A DNA stretch of 64,000 nt from Nemertoderma westbladi (GCA_032718475.1 JAUCBJ010007457.1:1-64000), one strand, 5' to 3'; shown: positions 1 through 12,002, counted from the stretch's first letter. The notes: generated from the letters alone by a model not told the origin. Program-made: numbers and translations.

Positions 1-26
1 GAAGACATCTTAATTTGGTGGGTTAA

Positions 27-959
27 ACTGCCAAAGGTCTGAAAGCGCGAACACTGGGTTCAATTTGTTATGCAGATGATATTCTCCTCATTGGAAAATC
101 CGCCCAGGAAATCGAGGACCAACTAATAATAGTGACCGAGAATCTAGCTAAAGTTCAACTAACCATCGAAGAAAGCAAGACACGTTGGATGTGTATATTG
201 GGCTATGGTCGCCATGAGCGTGACATCACAACTTTCCTCAATGTCAATGGCCGCCTGGTGCCTTGCAGCCAATCAATTAAGTTTTTGGGCTTTAAACTTC
301 ACTTCAATCCTAGGGCTCTGTCCGACTGCATTCAAACCATTGCCTCCATTTCCGAATCTTTCCATAGAAACGACTGGACTGTGCGGTGGCTAAATACAGC
401 GACCTTGAGTCATCTTTGGTCATCAATAGCAATCCCATGTATACTGTATAGCGTTAAATTCCTAGTTGGCTCATTGACGGACACCGAGTTGACTAAACTG
501 GAAGTCTACTATAGGCGAATACTCCGTGGTTTGCTACATTTGGGTAACTATGCCGGCAATCAAATTGTCTACAAACTGATGAAATGTAACCCTATCACAT
601 CCGATGCATTTGCAGCATCGCTTGGGACAATTTTGCGAGTTCCGAGGTGTCCAAAGTCCAATCTCCACATCACCCTCAGTTTCTTAACCCAACTGAATTC
701 CCAGACATCTAACAGTTTATACATAGGCCCCGGGTCGACTTGCAACAACTGCAGGCGTCTCTTCCCAATACCACCTATATCACCTCTGCTCAACTACGAC
801 TACAGTAAACCGGAGTTACTGTCAAGGTTTAAACCAGGGGCATTGACACCAGGTGAGACCGCCAACTACGAATTCATCCGGCAGTGCTATGACCATAGTG
901 GCGCAACATTTGACCACAAACACACACGTATACTAGAATTTTTCGACATACCGCACTGA
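27..959 (+). pseudogene. reverse transcriptase fragment (YADD and thumb)
   Basis: Remnant of the pol ORF of the plus-strand LINE. Only the part from palm motif C (YADD) to the C-terminus remains, about 310 codons. The first ATG, at 132, is internal to the domain and is not a real start. No endonuclease domain or motifs A/B are present upstream in the window. It lies beyond the left-most filamin exon seen here, so it is intronic or 3' to it, antisense to filamin. There is no reason to think it is expressed. Confidence 0.7.
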
Positions 960-1243
960 TATCATCTGACATAACTTTCCAGTGGGTTCCTGAAATATTA
1001 AAACATACAATTACAACTGATTTGTCTCATTACAACTTCAGTGTCTTACATATGATTTTATTTCGTATATTGAAAACTTATTGATATCTTACCATATATT
1101 GTATATATACTGTCAACATGTATTGTATATAGATATTGTGTATCGTTCGCTACCATTTTAAATTGTGTTGTGTGTGCATACTTCACTGATTGACCATTTT
1201 AAATTGTCGGCACAGACCGAATCTAATATATTGAATTGAATTG
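27..1243 (+). mobile_element. 5'-truncated non-LTR (LINE-type) retrotransposon, reverse transcriptase C-terminal half and 3' tail
   Basis: The frame is open from 27 (in-frame TAA at 24-26) to the TGA at 957-959. It starts just before the catalytic YADD motif of reverse transcriptase (codons at 69-80, context ICYADDILLIGKS). It continues through a thumb/connection-like region with FLGFKL near 290 and LWSSIAIPCILYSVKFLVGS near 420, as expected in non-LTR RTs. Motifs A and B are missing, so this is a dead fragment. About 280 bases of AT-rich 3' UTR follow the stop and end in short ATTGA repeats near 1230-1242, typical of a LINE tail. The tail abuts an oppositely oriented RT fragment. The clade (RTE/CR1/jockey-like) cannot be settled by eye. 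Confidence 0.75.
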
Positions 1244-2150
1244 GTGCAAGTGTGTCTCCTTGGAGGACGCCCCATAACACTTCAAATGGTTCTGTGTCAC
1301 CGTCAACAGTAGACACAAATGTTGTCGAACCATCGTATACTGATCTGATTGCTGCAATAATTTTATCAGGAATCCCATATAATGAAAGTATGCTGAACAT
1401 ACGTGAGCGAGAGACTGAATCAAAGGCCTTGAAGAAGTCAACAAAGATAACAGCCAGATGCCTGTCTTTCTTTTTTGATAACTCTTCAATTATCCTTCTA
1501 AGTGCCAAAATGGGCTCCATGGTCCCACGACCTTTACGGAACCCATTCTGATTTCCACGTAGCAGTCTCTCAATGGGATCCCTGATGCGATTTAATAGAA
1601 TTCTATTGTATAGTTTTGCAGCAATCGAGATCAATGAGATTCCCCGAAAAGAACCATAGAGTGTTAGGTTGCCCTTCTTGGGAACTGGCACCAACTTATT
1701 TGTTTTCATTTCTTGTGGGACTCTTGTTGTACGGTACATGTCTACTATGATGGGGTAGAAGAGCTTTAAACACTCAGGTATTTTAAAGACCTCAGGGGGA
1801 ACACCATCTACTCCACTGGCACGATTGGTCTTAATGCTCTTTGCAGCAGCCTTCACTTCTGCAAAGGAGATATCGCTAATGGGGATATCTGGGAGTACAG
1901 ACTCAGACACTTTTACTTCTATAAAGTTATCAGGCAATACCCTGTCATTATTGAGGAGCTTTTCAAAGTGGGCTTTCCAACCATTGAGGCGATCGGCTGG
2001 TGATTCAGCCTTAACCTTGGTGGTTGGTTGGCTTTTCCGCCCAGTAAGCAGATTGATCGATTTCCATGCCTGGGATGATTGCCTGCTGTCGTCAGCACCA
2101 TTGATGGCATCAACCTGTTGGTTTATTAGCTCCTGTAGATTAACAGAGTA
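1243..2150 (-). mobile_element. non-LTR retrotransposon fragment, RT N-terminal half
   Basis: Minus-strand frame without stops that carries the front half of a non-LTR reverse transcriptase. It has the segment RASGVDGVPPEVFK, then KLVPVPKKG with FRGISLISIAAKLYNRIL, NQNGFRKGRGT, motif A FVDFFKAFDSVSR, and motif B GVLQGDTLAP near 1245-1275. At about 1243 the similarity ends, and the sequence becomes the reverse complement of the plus-strand LINE tail. The frame also runs on through unrelated short repeats at 2150-2384, so the ATG at 2384 is not genuine. The endonuclease region is absent, so it is truncated at both ends. It lies next to the donor of the Ig-5 filamin exon (2387). Confidence 0.8.
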
Positions 2151-2372
2151 CTGCCTGTCGGACAGACGGAACAATGGGACAGACGAGACAGACATATGGA
2201 AGAGGTCGGACAGACGGAACAATGGGACAGACTGATGGACAGTACCAACAGGTTGGGCAGGTAGAAAGACAGGCAGTATGGGACATACAAATGGAAAAGG
2301 ACATCGATGAAACAGACTGATGGGACAGACTGCGCGGGACATGCAGAGGGGCGGGACAGACAGACAGACATA
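2150..2372. repeat. imperfect 52-bp duplication and GACA microsatellite
   Basis: Two copies of a unit of about 52 bp containing GGACAGACGGAACAATGGGA lie at about 2155-2235. Related GGGACAGAC fragments continue to 2350, with a (GACA)n run at 2353-2372. Read on the filamin strand this is GTCTGTCTGTC, starting about 15 bases into the intron after the donor at 2386. Confidence 0.7.
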
Positions 2373-2386
2373 CATAGACGACATAC

Positions 2387-2589
2387 CTATAAGTAACCAT
2401 GTATGTTCCGTCCCGTTTATCAGTTATTGTGGGGGTTAAAGTTGAACCTTCTTTATCAGTTATGGTACATCCAATAGGAGGTATCCTGCCATTGCACTGA
2501 GCCAGTATATGGCGAGCGTCCACAGTAAATTCTGTGTTCTGATTGGGTAGAACTCCGGATGGCTGAATGCCTGGTCCGAACGCCGTAAC
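2387..2589 (-). CDS. FLNA: filamin exon: first two thirds of Ig repeat 5
   Basis: Acceptor ataatcgtag at 2590 and donor TTATAG|GTATGT at 2386. The exon encodes 67 residues plus two bases (phase 2 end). It begins VTAFGPGIQPSG, the signature first strand of a filamin Ig repeat (V.A.GPG.), followed by NTEFTVDA and DKRDGTYMVTY, the usual DxxDGTYxVxY turn and strand. Compared with vertebrate repeat 5 (RVKARGPGLE), it occupies the same place in the order. The join to the preceding exon is phase 0 (..FRADK|VTAFGPG). The rest of repeat 5 and the following repeats must lie left of the window, beyond the LINE fragments. Confidence 0.93.
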
Positions 2590-3257
2590 CTACGATTATA
2601 ATTATTGACATTATTTTACTCCAGAGTCAGACTTCCAACCTGGAGGTAACCAGTTCGACCCTCATTGATATCAATGCCAAACATGCTAAGTTGCTATCCA
2701 CGAAAATTTCAATGAAAAATCGTCCAAGTGAAGAATAACAGGGTTTTTAATTTTCCGTCAAATTAAATTTGAATTTTAAATTAATAAAATATTGAATTTC
2801 CCTGATTTAGTGGTCTATTGCGCTCATTTCAATCTTATAGCCCCTATAGACGCCCATGTGAAGAATACCAGGATTTCACTTTTCGGTCGACTTTTTATTG
2901 GAATTTTATATATGAAGATTTTTTATTTTTTAAAATTTATCTTTATTAAGTGTTTTATAGCGCTTATTTTTCTGTCTTATAACCTGTACATATACTAATT
3001 CGTTTATTGTTTTGGTTAGATTCAGCCCTTCCGTGACCTGTGTTTTTGGTAAAAAGCTGGTATTCTTCACATGGGGGTAACTGCAAAGTGAAATATAACG
3101 GCAGAAAGTCTGGTATTCTTCACGTGGGCCTCTATAGATACAAATTGGTTTAATGTTTTGGTTACTTTCAGCCCTTCTGTAACATGGGATTTTATAAAAA
3201 CCTGGTATATTCTGCATATAGTACAAACTGCAAAGTGAAATAAAGCAGCAGATAACT
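2590..3257. other. AT-rich intron sequence with a diverged inverted repeat family
   Basis: Left end of the 7.1-kb intron between the Ig-4 and Ig-5 exons. A motif CATGTGAAGAATACCAGG (about 2851-2868) recurs inverted as CTGGTATTCTTCACATGGG (about 3057) and CTGGTATTCTTCACGTGGG (about 3111). A related copy lies near 2727. The arms are imperfect and spaced 190-260 bp, as in a decayed MITE or a folded repeat. No coding signal is seen; the small ORFs at 2792-3226 have no family features. Confidence 0.55.
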
Positions 3258-6200
3258 GCAGATGCAGCAGATAGTGGAGATAATAATGGTAAATAAGGTG
3301 TAGAACGTACCGGTATGGATTACAGTGGCGATAATAATGGTAAATAATGTGTAGAACGTACCGGTATAGATTACAGTGGCGATAATAATGGTAAATAATG
3401 TGTAGAACGTACCGGTATAGATTACAGTGGCGATAATAATGGTAAATAATGTGTAGAACGTACCGGTATGGATTACAGTGGCGATAATAATGGTAAATAA
3501 TGTGTAGAACGTACCGGTATAGATTACAGTGGCGATAATAATGGTAAATAATGTGTAGAACGTACCGGTATAGATTACAGTGGCGATAATAATGGTAAAT
3601 AATGTGTAGAACGTACCGGTATAGATTACAGTGGCGATAATAATGGTAAATAATGTGTAGAACGTACCGGTATGGATTACAGTGGCGATAATAATGGTAA
3701 ATAATGTGTAGAACGTACCGGTATGGATTACAGTGGCGATAATAATGGTAAATAATGTGTAGAACGTACCGGTATAGATTACAGTGGCGATAATAATGGT
3801 AAATAATGTGTAGAACGTACCGGTATAGATTACAGTGGCGATAATAATGGTAAATAATGTGTAGAACGTACCGGTATAGATTACAGTGGCGATAATAATG
3901 GTAAATAATGTGTAGAACGTACCGGTATAGATTACAGTGGCGATAATAATGGTAAATAATGTGTAGAACGTACCGGTATAGATTACAGTGGCGATAATAA
4001 TGGTAAATAATGTGTAGAACGTACCGGTATAGATTACAGTGGCGATAATAATGGTAAATAATGTGTAGAACGTACCGGTATAGATTACAGTGGCGATAAT
4101 AATGGTAAATAATGTGTAGAACGTACCGGTATAGATTACAGTGGCGATAATAATGGTAAATAATGTGTAGAACGTACCGGTATAGATTACAGTGGCGATA
4201 ATAATGGTAAATAATGTGTAGAACGTACCGGTATAGATTACAGTGGCGATAATAATGGTAAATAATGTGTAGAACGTACCGGTATAGATTACAGTGGCGA
4301 TAATAATGGTAAATAATGTGTAGAACGTACCGGTATAGATTACAGTGGCGATAATAATGGTAAATAATGTGTAGAACGTACCGGTATAGATTACAGTGGC
4401 GATAATAATGGTAAATAATGTGTAGAACGTACCGGTATAGATTACAGTGGCGATAATAATGGTAAATAATGTGTAGAACGTACCGGTATAGATTACAGTG
4501 GCGATAATAATGGTAAATAATGTGTAGAACGTACCGGTATAGATTACAGTGGCGATAATAATGGTAAATAATGTGTAGAACGTACCGGTATGGATTACAG
4601 TGGCGATAATAATGGTAAATAATGTGTAGAACGTACCGGTATAGATTACAGTGGCGATAATAATGGTAAATAATGTGTAGAACGTACCGGTATAGATTAC
4701 AGTGGCGATAATAATGGTAAATAATGTGTAGAACGTACCGGTATAGATTACAGTGGCGATAATAATGGTAAATAATGTGTAGAACGTACCGGTATAGATT
4801 ACAGTGGCGATAATAATGGTAAATAATGTGTAGAACGTACCGGTATAGATTACAGTGGCGATAATAATGGTAAATAATGTGTAGAACGTACCGGTATAGA
4901 TTACAGTGGCGATAATAATGGTAAATAATGTGTAGAACGTACCGGTATAGATTACAGTGGCGATAATAATGGTAAATAATGTGTAGAACGTACCGGTATA
5001 GATTACAGTGGCGATAATAATGGTAAATAATGTGTAGAACGTACCGGTATAGATTACAGTGGCGATAATAATGGTAAATAATGTGTAGAACGTACCGGTA
5101 TAGATTACAGTGGCGATAATAATGGTAAATAATGTGTAGAACGTACCGGTATAGATTACAGTGGCGATAATAATGGTAAATAATGTGTAGAACGTACCGG
5201 TATAGATTACAGTGGCGATAATAATGGTAAATAATGTGTAGAACGTACCGGTATAGATTACAGTGGCGATAATAATGGTAAATAATGTGTAGAACGTACC
5301 GGTATAGATTACAGTGGCGATAATAATGGTAAATAATGTGTAGAACGTACCGGTATAGATTACAGTGGCGATAATAATGGTAAATAATGTGTAGAACGTA
5401 CCGGTATAGATTACAGTGGCGATAATAATGGTAAATAATGTGTAGAACGTACCGGTATAGATTACAGTGGCGATAATAATGGTAAATAATGTGTAGAACG
5501 TACCGGTATAGATTACAGTGGCGATAATAATGGTAAATAATGTGTAGAACGTACCGGTATAGATTACAGTGGCGATAATAATGGTAAATAATGTGTAGAA
5601 CGTACCGGTATAGATTACAGTGGCGATAATAATGGTAAATAATGTGTAGAACGTACCGGTATAGATTACAGTGGCGATAATAATGGTAAATAATGTGTAG
5701 AACGTACCGGTATAGATTACAGTGGCGATAATAATGGTAAATAATGTGTAGAACGTACCGGTATAGATTACAGTGGCGATAATAATGGTAAATAATGTGT
5801 AGAACGTACCGGTATAGATTACAGTGGCGATAATAATGGTAAATAATGTGTAGAACGTACCGGTATAGATTACAGTGGCGATAATAATGGTAAATAATGT
5901 GTAGAACGTACCGGTATGGATTACAGTGGCGATAATAATGGTAAATAATGTGTAGAACGTACCGGTATAGATTACAGTGGCGATAATAATGGTAAATAAT
6001 GTGTAGAACGTACCGGTATAGATTACAGTGGCGATAATAATGGTAAATAATGTGTAGAACGTACCGGTATAGATTACAGTGGCGATAATAATGGTAAATA
6101 ATGTGTAGAACGTACCGGTATAGATTACAGTGGCGATAATAATGGTAAATAATGTGTAGAACGTACCGGTATAGATTACAGTGGCGATAATAATGGTAAA

Positions 6201-9200
6201 TAATGTGTAGAACGTACCGGTATAGATTACAGTGGCGATAATAATGGTAAATAATGTGTAGAACGTACCGGTATAGATTACAGTGGCGATAATAATGGTA
6301 AATAATGTGTAGAACGTACCGGTATAGATTACAGTGGCGATAATAATGGTAAATAATGTGTAGAACGTACCGGTATAGATTACAGTGGCGATAATAATGG
6401 TAAATAATGTGTAGAACGTACCGGTATAGATTACAGTGGCGATAATAATGGTAAATAATGTGTAGAACGTACCGGTATAGATTACAGTGGCGATAATAAT
6501 GGTAAATAATGTGTAGAACGTACCGGTATAGATTACAGTGGCGATAATAATGGTAAATAATGTGTAGAACGTACCGGTATAGATTACAGTGGCGATAATA
6601 ATGGTAAATAATGTGTAGAACGTACCGGTATAGATTACAGTGGCGATAATAATGGTAAATAATGTGTAGAACGTACCGGTATAGATTACAGTGGCGATAA
6701 TAATGGTAAATAATGTGTAGAACGTACCGGTATAGATTACAGTGGCGATAATAATGGTAAATAATGTGTAGAACGTACCGGTATAGATTACAGTGGCGAT
6801 AATAATGGTAAATAATGTGTAGAACGTACCGGTATAGATTACAGTGGCGATAATAATGGTAAATAATGTGTAGAACGTACCGGTATAGATTACAGTGGCG
6901 ATAATAATGGTAAATAATGTGTAGAACGTACCGGTATAGATTACAGTGGCGATAATAATGGTAAATAATGTGTAGAACGTACCGGTATAGATTACAGTGG
7001 CGATAATAATGGTAAATAATGTGTAGAACGTACCGGTATAGATTACAGTGGCGATAATAATGGTAAATAATGTGTAGAACGTACCGGTATAGATTACAGT
7101 GGCGATAATAATGGTAAATAATGTGTAGAACGTACCGGTATAGATTACAGTGGCGATAATAATGGTAAATAATGTGTAGAACGTACCGGTATAGATTACA
7201 GTGGCGATAATAATGGTAAATAATGTGTAGAACGTACCGGTATAGATTACAGTGGCGATAATAATGGTAAATAATGTGTAGAACGTACCGGTATAGATTA
7301 CAGTGGCGATAATAATGGTAAATAATGTGTAGAACGTACCGGTATAGATTACAGTGGCGATAATAATGGTAAATAATGTGTAGAACGTACCGGTATAGAT
7401 TACAGTGGCGATAATAATGGTAAATAATGTGTAGAACGTACCGGTATAGATTACAGTGGCGATAATAATGGTAAATAATGTGTAGAACGTACCGGTATAG
7501 ATTACAGTGGCGATAATAATGGTAAATAATGTGTAGAACGTACCGGTATAGATTACAGTGGCGATAATAATGGTAAATAATGTGTAGAACGTACCGGTAT
7601 AGATTACAGTGGCGATAATAATGGTAAATAATGTGTAGAACGTACCGGTATAGATTACAGTGGCGATAATAATGGTAAATAATGTGTAGAACGTACCGGT
7701 ATAGATTACAGTGGCGATAATAATGGTAAATAATGTGTAGAACGTACCGGTATAGATTACAGTGGCGATAATAATGGTAAATAATGTGTAGAACGTACCG
7801 GTATAGATTACAGTGGCGATAATAATGGTAAATAATGTGTAGAACGTACCGGTATAGATTACAGTGGCGATAATAATGGTAAATAATGTGTAGAACGTAC
7901 CGGTATAGATTACAGTGGCGATAATAATGGTAAATAATGTGTAGAACGTACCGGTATAGATTACAGTGGCGATAATAATGGTAAATAATGTGTAGAACGT
8001 ACCGGTATAGATTACAGTGGCGATAATAATGGTAAATAATGTGTAGAACGTACCGGTATAGATTACAGTGGCGATAATAATGGTAAATAATGTGTAGAAC
8101 GTACCGGTATAGATTACAGTGGCGATAATAATGGTAAATAATGTGTAGAACGTACCGGTATAGATTACAGTGGCGATAATAATGGTAAATAATGTGTAGA
8201 ACGTACCGGTATAGATTACAGTGGCGATAATAATGGTAAATAATGTGTAGAACGTACCGGTATAGATTACAGTGGCGATAATAATGGTAAATAATGTGTA
8301 GAACGTACCGGTATAGATTACAGTGGCGATAATAATGGTAAATAATGTGTAGAACGTACCGGTATAGATTACAGTGGCGATAATAATGGTAAATAATGTG
8401 TAGAACGTACCGGTATAGATTACAGTGGCGATAATAATGGTAAATAATGTGTAGAACGTACCGGTATAGATTACAGTGGCGATAATAATGGTAAATAATG
8501 TGTAGAACGTACCGGTATAGATTACAGTGGCGATAATAATGGTAAATAATGTGTAGAACGTACCGGTATAGATTACAGTGGCGATAATAATGGTAAATAA
8601 TGTGTAGAACGTACCGGTATAGATTACAGTGGCGATAATAATGGTAAATAATGTGTAGAACGTACCGGTATAGATTACAGTGGCGATAATAATGGTAAAT
8701 AATGTGTAGAACGTACCGGTATAGATTACAGTGGCGATAATAATGGTAAATAATGTGTAGAACGTACCGGTATAGATTACAGTGGCGATAATAATGGTAA
8801 ATAATGTGTAGAACGTACCGGTATAGATTACAGTGGCGATAATAATGGTAAATAATGTGTAGAACGTACCGGTATAGATTACAGTGGCGATAATAATGGT
8901 AAATAATGTGTAGAACGTACCGGTATAGATTACAGTGGCGATAATAATGGTAAATAATGTGTAGAACGTACCGGTATAGATTACAGTGGCGATAATAATG
9001 GTAAATAATGTGTAGAACGTACCGGTATAGATTACAGTGGCGATAATAATGGTAAATAATGTGTAGAACGTACCGGTATAGATTACAGTGGCGATAATAA
9101 TGGTAAATAATGTGTAGAACGTACCGGTATAGATTACAGTGGCGATAATAATGGTAAATAATGTGTAGAACGTACCGGTATAGATTACAGTGGCGATAAT

Positions 9201-9730
9201 AATGGTAAATAATGTGTAGAACGTACCGGTATAGATTACAGTGGCGATAATAATGGTAAATAATGTGTAGAACGTACCGGTATAGATTACAGTGGCGATA
9301 ATAATGGTAAATAATGTGTAGAACGTACCGGTATAGATTACAGTGGCGATAATAATGGTAAATAATGTGTAGAACGTACCGGTATAGATTACAGTGGCGA
9401 TAATAATGGTAAATAATGTGTAGAACGTACCGGTATAGATTACAGTGGCGATAATAATGGTAAATAATGTGTAGAACGTACCGGTATAGATTACAGTGGC
9501 GATAATAATGGTAAATAATGTGTAGAACGTACCGGTATAGATTACAGTGGCGATAATAATGGTAAATAATGTGTAGAACGTACCGGTATAGATTACAGTG
9601 GCGATAATAATGGTAAATAATGTGTAGAACGTACCGGTATAGATTACAGTGGCGATAATAATGGTAAATAATGTGTAGAACGTACCGGTATAGATTACAG
9701 TGGCGATAATAATGGTAAATAATGTGTATA
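3258..9730. repeat. 51-bp tandem array, about 127 copies, starting at a filamin splice donor
   Basis: The unit on the plus strand runs GATTACAGTGGCGATAATAA then TGGTAAATAATGTGTAGAAC then GTACCGGTATA. Copies are almost identical; the main variant is A/G in TATRGATT, concentrated near the left end. Because 51 is divisible by three, the minus strand is open for 2,180 codons with a 17-residue repeat ([17 protein letters not shown]). This is an artefact, because the array is wholly intronic. The right-most unit begins at the donor of the Ig-4b exon. The intron starts GTATGTTATACACATTATTT, and the unit has GTACGTTCTACACATTATTT, so each unit contains a donor-like CCG|GTACGT. Confidence 0.97.
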
Positions 9731-9736
9731 ACATAC

Positions 9737-9874
9737 CTTATCCGCCCTGAATGGAACTGCGGGAGTTATTTGGGCCATAAACGGACTCCCTTTTATATCC
9801 TGTTCATCGCAGGTAACGTGTACCGCGTACTCACCCACTGCAGTGGGCCAGTACTTTACCGAACACGATCCATC
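9737..9874 (-). CDS. FLNA: filamin exon: second half of Ig repeat 4
   Basis: Acceptor aatcgtacag at 9875 and donor GATAAG|GTATGT at 9736. The exon is 138 nt, 46 residues, phase 0 at both ends. It reads [20 protein letters not shown], then [11 protein letters not shown], matching vertebrate filamin repeat 4 ([27 protein letters not shown]) almost position by position. It ends with the linker PAVPFRADK into repeat 5. It completes the Ig fold begun in the exon at 11438-11268. The 51-bp satellite starts immediately after its donor. Confidence 0.96.
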
Positions 9875-10319
9875 CTGTACGATTAATTAATTAGCTAATT
9901 AAAATAAAGTCAGCAATGATTTATATTCACGCAGCAACGTAAACCGAAGTTTAAATTTATTTTTTTATATATTATCTACTATTTTATATGATTAATATGA
10001 ACACGATGTTAATATAATATGTAACAATACAATAAAGTTGGTTTGGTTACCTCGGTTCATTTGAACACAAATATACAGAGATATCTTCCTGCCGCCTTTA
10101 TTGCTGGCTCACTAACACAAATGTGTTACACTCAACCCAATGTAATTAGGGTTAGAGCTTAGTGGAGGGTTTATAAGTTAAACACCGCACATACGATACA
10201 GCGCAGGATAATAAATATTAAAAAGTTGTTACTTTAAAAGGAAATTATAACATACTATGGTGTACCAACGTATTAATAAATATACATATATTTATATTAA
10301 ACTGATTTTTTCTTACTCA
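9875..10319. other. AT-rich intron sequence, no feature seen
   Basis: Unique intron sequence between the Ig-4b acceptor and the GC-rich array at 10320. It includes TTAATTAATTAGCTAATTAA just upstream (on the gene strand) of the acceptor. No ORF with recognisable features and no RNA gene was seen. Confidence 0.6.
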
Positions 10320-11267
10320 CCCAACCCCATGGCTCGCCCCAAACCAACCTTGTTATCGACCTACCCACCCCCACCCCCATGGCTCGCTTCACACCAACCT
10401 TGTTAACGACCCACCCAATACCATGGCTGGCCCCACACCAACCTTGTTAACGACACAACCACCGCCCGCCCATCGCCCCCGTGGCAGGACAATTGCCCCA
10501 CTGGACAATTGCCCCCCGGACAATTGGCCCCCGGACAATTGCCCACCTGAGGACAATTGCCCCCCGAGGACAATTGTCACCCGGACATAGTCTCTTGGAG
10601 AATTGCCCCCGAACAGTTGCCCCCGGACAATTGTCCCCCGAGGACAATTGCCACCCGGACAAGGGGGGGGGGGGGGCAATTGTCATAGTTTCGCTCGCCC
10701 AACACCAACCTTGTTATCCACCCCCCCCCCCCCCCCTTCCCATGGCTCGCCCCACACCAACCTTGTTATCGACCCCCCCACCTCCCCATTCCCATGGCTC
10801 GCCCCACACCAACCTTGTTATCGACCCCACCCCCATTCCCATGGCTCGCCCCACACCAACCTTGTTATCCACACCCCCCTACCCCATTCCCATGGCTCGC
10901 CCCACACCAACCTTGTTATCGACCCCCCCACCTCCCCATTCCCATGGCTCGCCCCACACCAACCTTGTTATCGACCCCACCCCCATTCCCATGGCTCGCC
11001 CCACACCAACCATGTTATCCAAACCCCCCTACCCCATTCCCATGGCTCGCCCCACACCAACCTTGTTATCGACCCCCCCCCCCCTCCCCATTCCCTGGCT
11101 CGCCCCACACCAACCATGTTATCGACCTCACCCACCCCCATTCCCATGGCTCGCCCCACACCAACCTTGTTATCCACACCCCTCTACCCCATTCCCATGA
11201 CTCGCCCCACACCAACCTTGTTATCCACACCCCTCTACCCCATTCCCATGGCTCGCCCCACACCAAC
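10320..11267. repeat. about 50-bp C-rich tandem array copying the Ig-4a exon end and donor
   Basis: About 14 degenerate copies, 43-53 bp, of CCCATGGCTCGCCCCACACC followed by AACCTTGTTATCGACCC and a variable C-rich spacer. On the gene strand the core is GATAACAAG|GTTGGTGTGGG, identical to the real exon end and donor at 11268/11267. The array therefore reads as repeated copies of that 5' splice site. It is interrupted at 10486-10690 by a second short repeat. Runs of 14 G (10663-10676) and 16 C (10721-10736) are present. The transcribed strand is G-rich and could form G-quadruplexes. Confidence 0.93.
10486..10690. repeat. GGACAATTGCCC short tandem repeat nested in the C-rich array
   Basis: About eleven copies of GGACAATTGYCCCC with small indels, each centred on the palindrome CAATTG. 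The block sits between units of the larger array and ends in a 14-G run. Open frames across it (10389-11406, both strands) are compositional artefacts. Confidence 0.85.
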
Positions 11268-11438
11268 CTTGTTATCGAATGCATCTATTTTCGCCTCTGA
11301 AGGTCCCTCTATAGAGAACCCCAGAGCTCCACCGGTCTCACCCCTTGTCTCCACTGTAAAGTCCGCTGATTGGCTGACTGTCCCATACTCAAGTCCTGGT
11401 CCGTAGGCTATAACTCTATGGGCACTCTTTCTAGCAAC
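11268..11438 (-). CDS. FLNA: filamin exon: first half of Ig repeat 4
   Basis: Acceptor actttatccag at 11439 and donor AACAAG|GTTGGT at 11267. The exon is 171 nt, 57 residues, phase 0 both sides. It begins [17 protein letters not shown], the linker and first strand of the repeat. [12 protein letters not shown] and [16 protein letters not shown] follow, matching vertebrate repeat 4 (KVRAWGPGLE, KSADFVVEAIG, LGFSVEGPSQAKIE). The donor is weak at position +3 (GTT rather than GTA/GTG). The last ten exon bases plus the donor are the core of the array that fills the adjacent intron. Confidence 0.96.
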
Positions 11439-12002
11439 CTGGATAAAGTAACAAATTATGAGACAGAAGGGAAAGGTTAATATCTCGTCTCAATGTTCAA
11501 TTATAAATTAAGGGAAAGGGGCAGGTTTCAGTGAAATCAATATAACAGGTTAGAGATTCATTTTTAGGAGTAATCAGCTGTTATTTACGTCGATTTTACC
11601 CTGGAGATGGTCGAATTCTCATTGCTACTTGATCAGAACATTATAGGCCTACCTACAGTTTATTAATATTATCTTACAATTTTTTATATCTAAATTTTTG
11701 TAAAAAAAGTTTTATGTAAAATAATAAAACAATTAATTACTGTACACCACAAGAGTCGTGGATTAGACCTAAACAGTAAAACATTATATTACTAAATTAT
11801 TTATAATAGTAATAATTTACCATTACGCTATGAAACGAAATATATAGCGTATGTAAACTAGTTAAAAATAATAGGTACATTAATTGATTAAATATTGCAT
11901 CAAAGTAGATAAGATATAGGAAGTATATTTACTAGTAGATAAGTATTATAGCAAGTTCACTAAGTTATAACAAATTGTAGCGCTTGCAGTTGCCTGATCC
12001 GG
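11439..12002. other. AT-rich intron sequence, no feature seen
   Basis: Unique sequence upstream (gene sense) of the Ig-4a acceptor. It has several A/T runs and no recognisable gene or RNA. It leads into the 7-bp array. Confidence 0.6.

Noticed and set aside
1-2150. Classic twin-priming 5' inversion of one LINE
   Set aside because: Twin priming gives an inverted 5' part followed by the sense 3' part and tail. Here the sense 3' part with its tail comes first, so the order does not fit; nested insertion is simpler.
3192-9734. Minus-strand frame of 2,180 codons, 17-residue hydrophobic repeat
   Set aside because: The 51-bp unit is divisible by three and lacks a stop in this frame. The array is within a filamin intron directly after a splice donor, and unit variants are not codon-biased.
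10389-11406. Pro/Thr/His-rich frames on both strands
   Set aside because: Products of the C-rich array and the GGACAATTG repeat. Only 11268-11438 is coding, and it is filamin on the minus strand.
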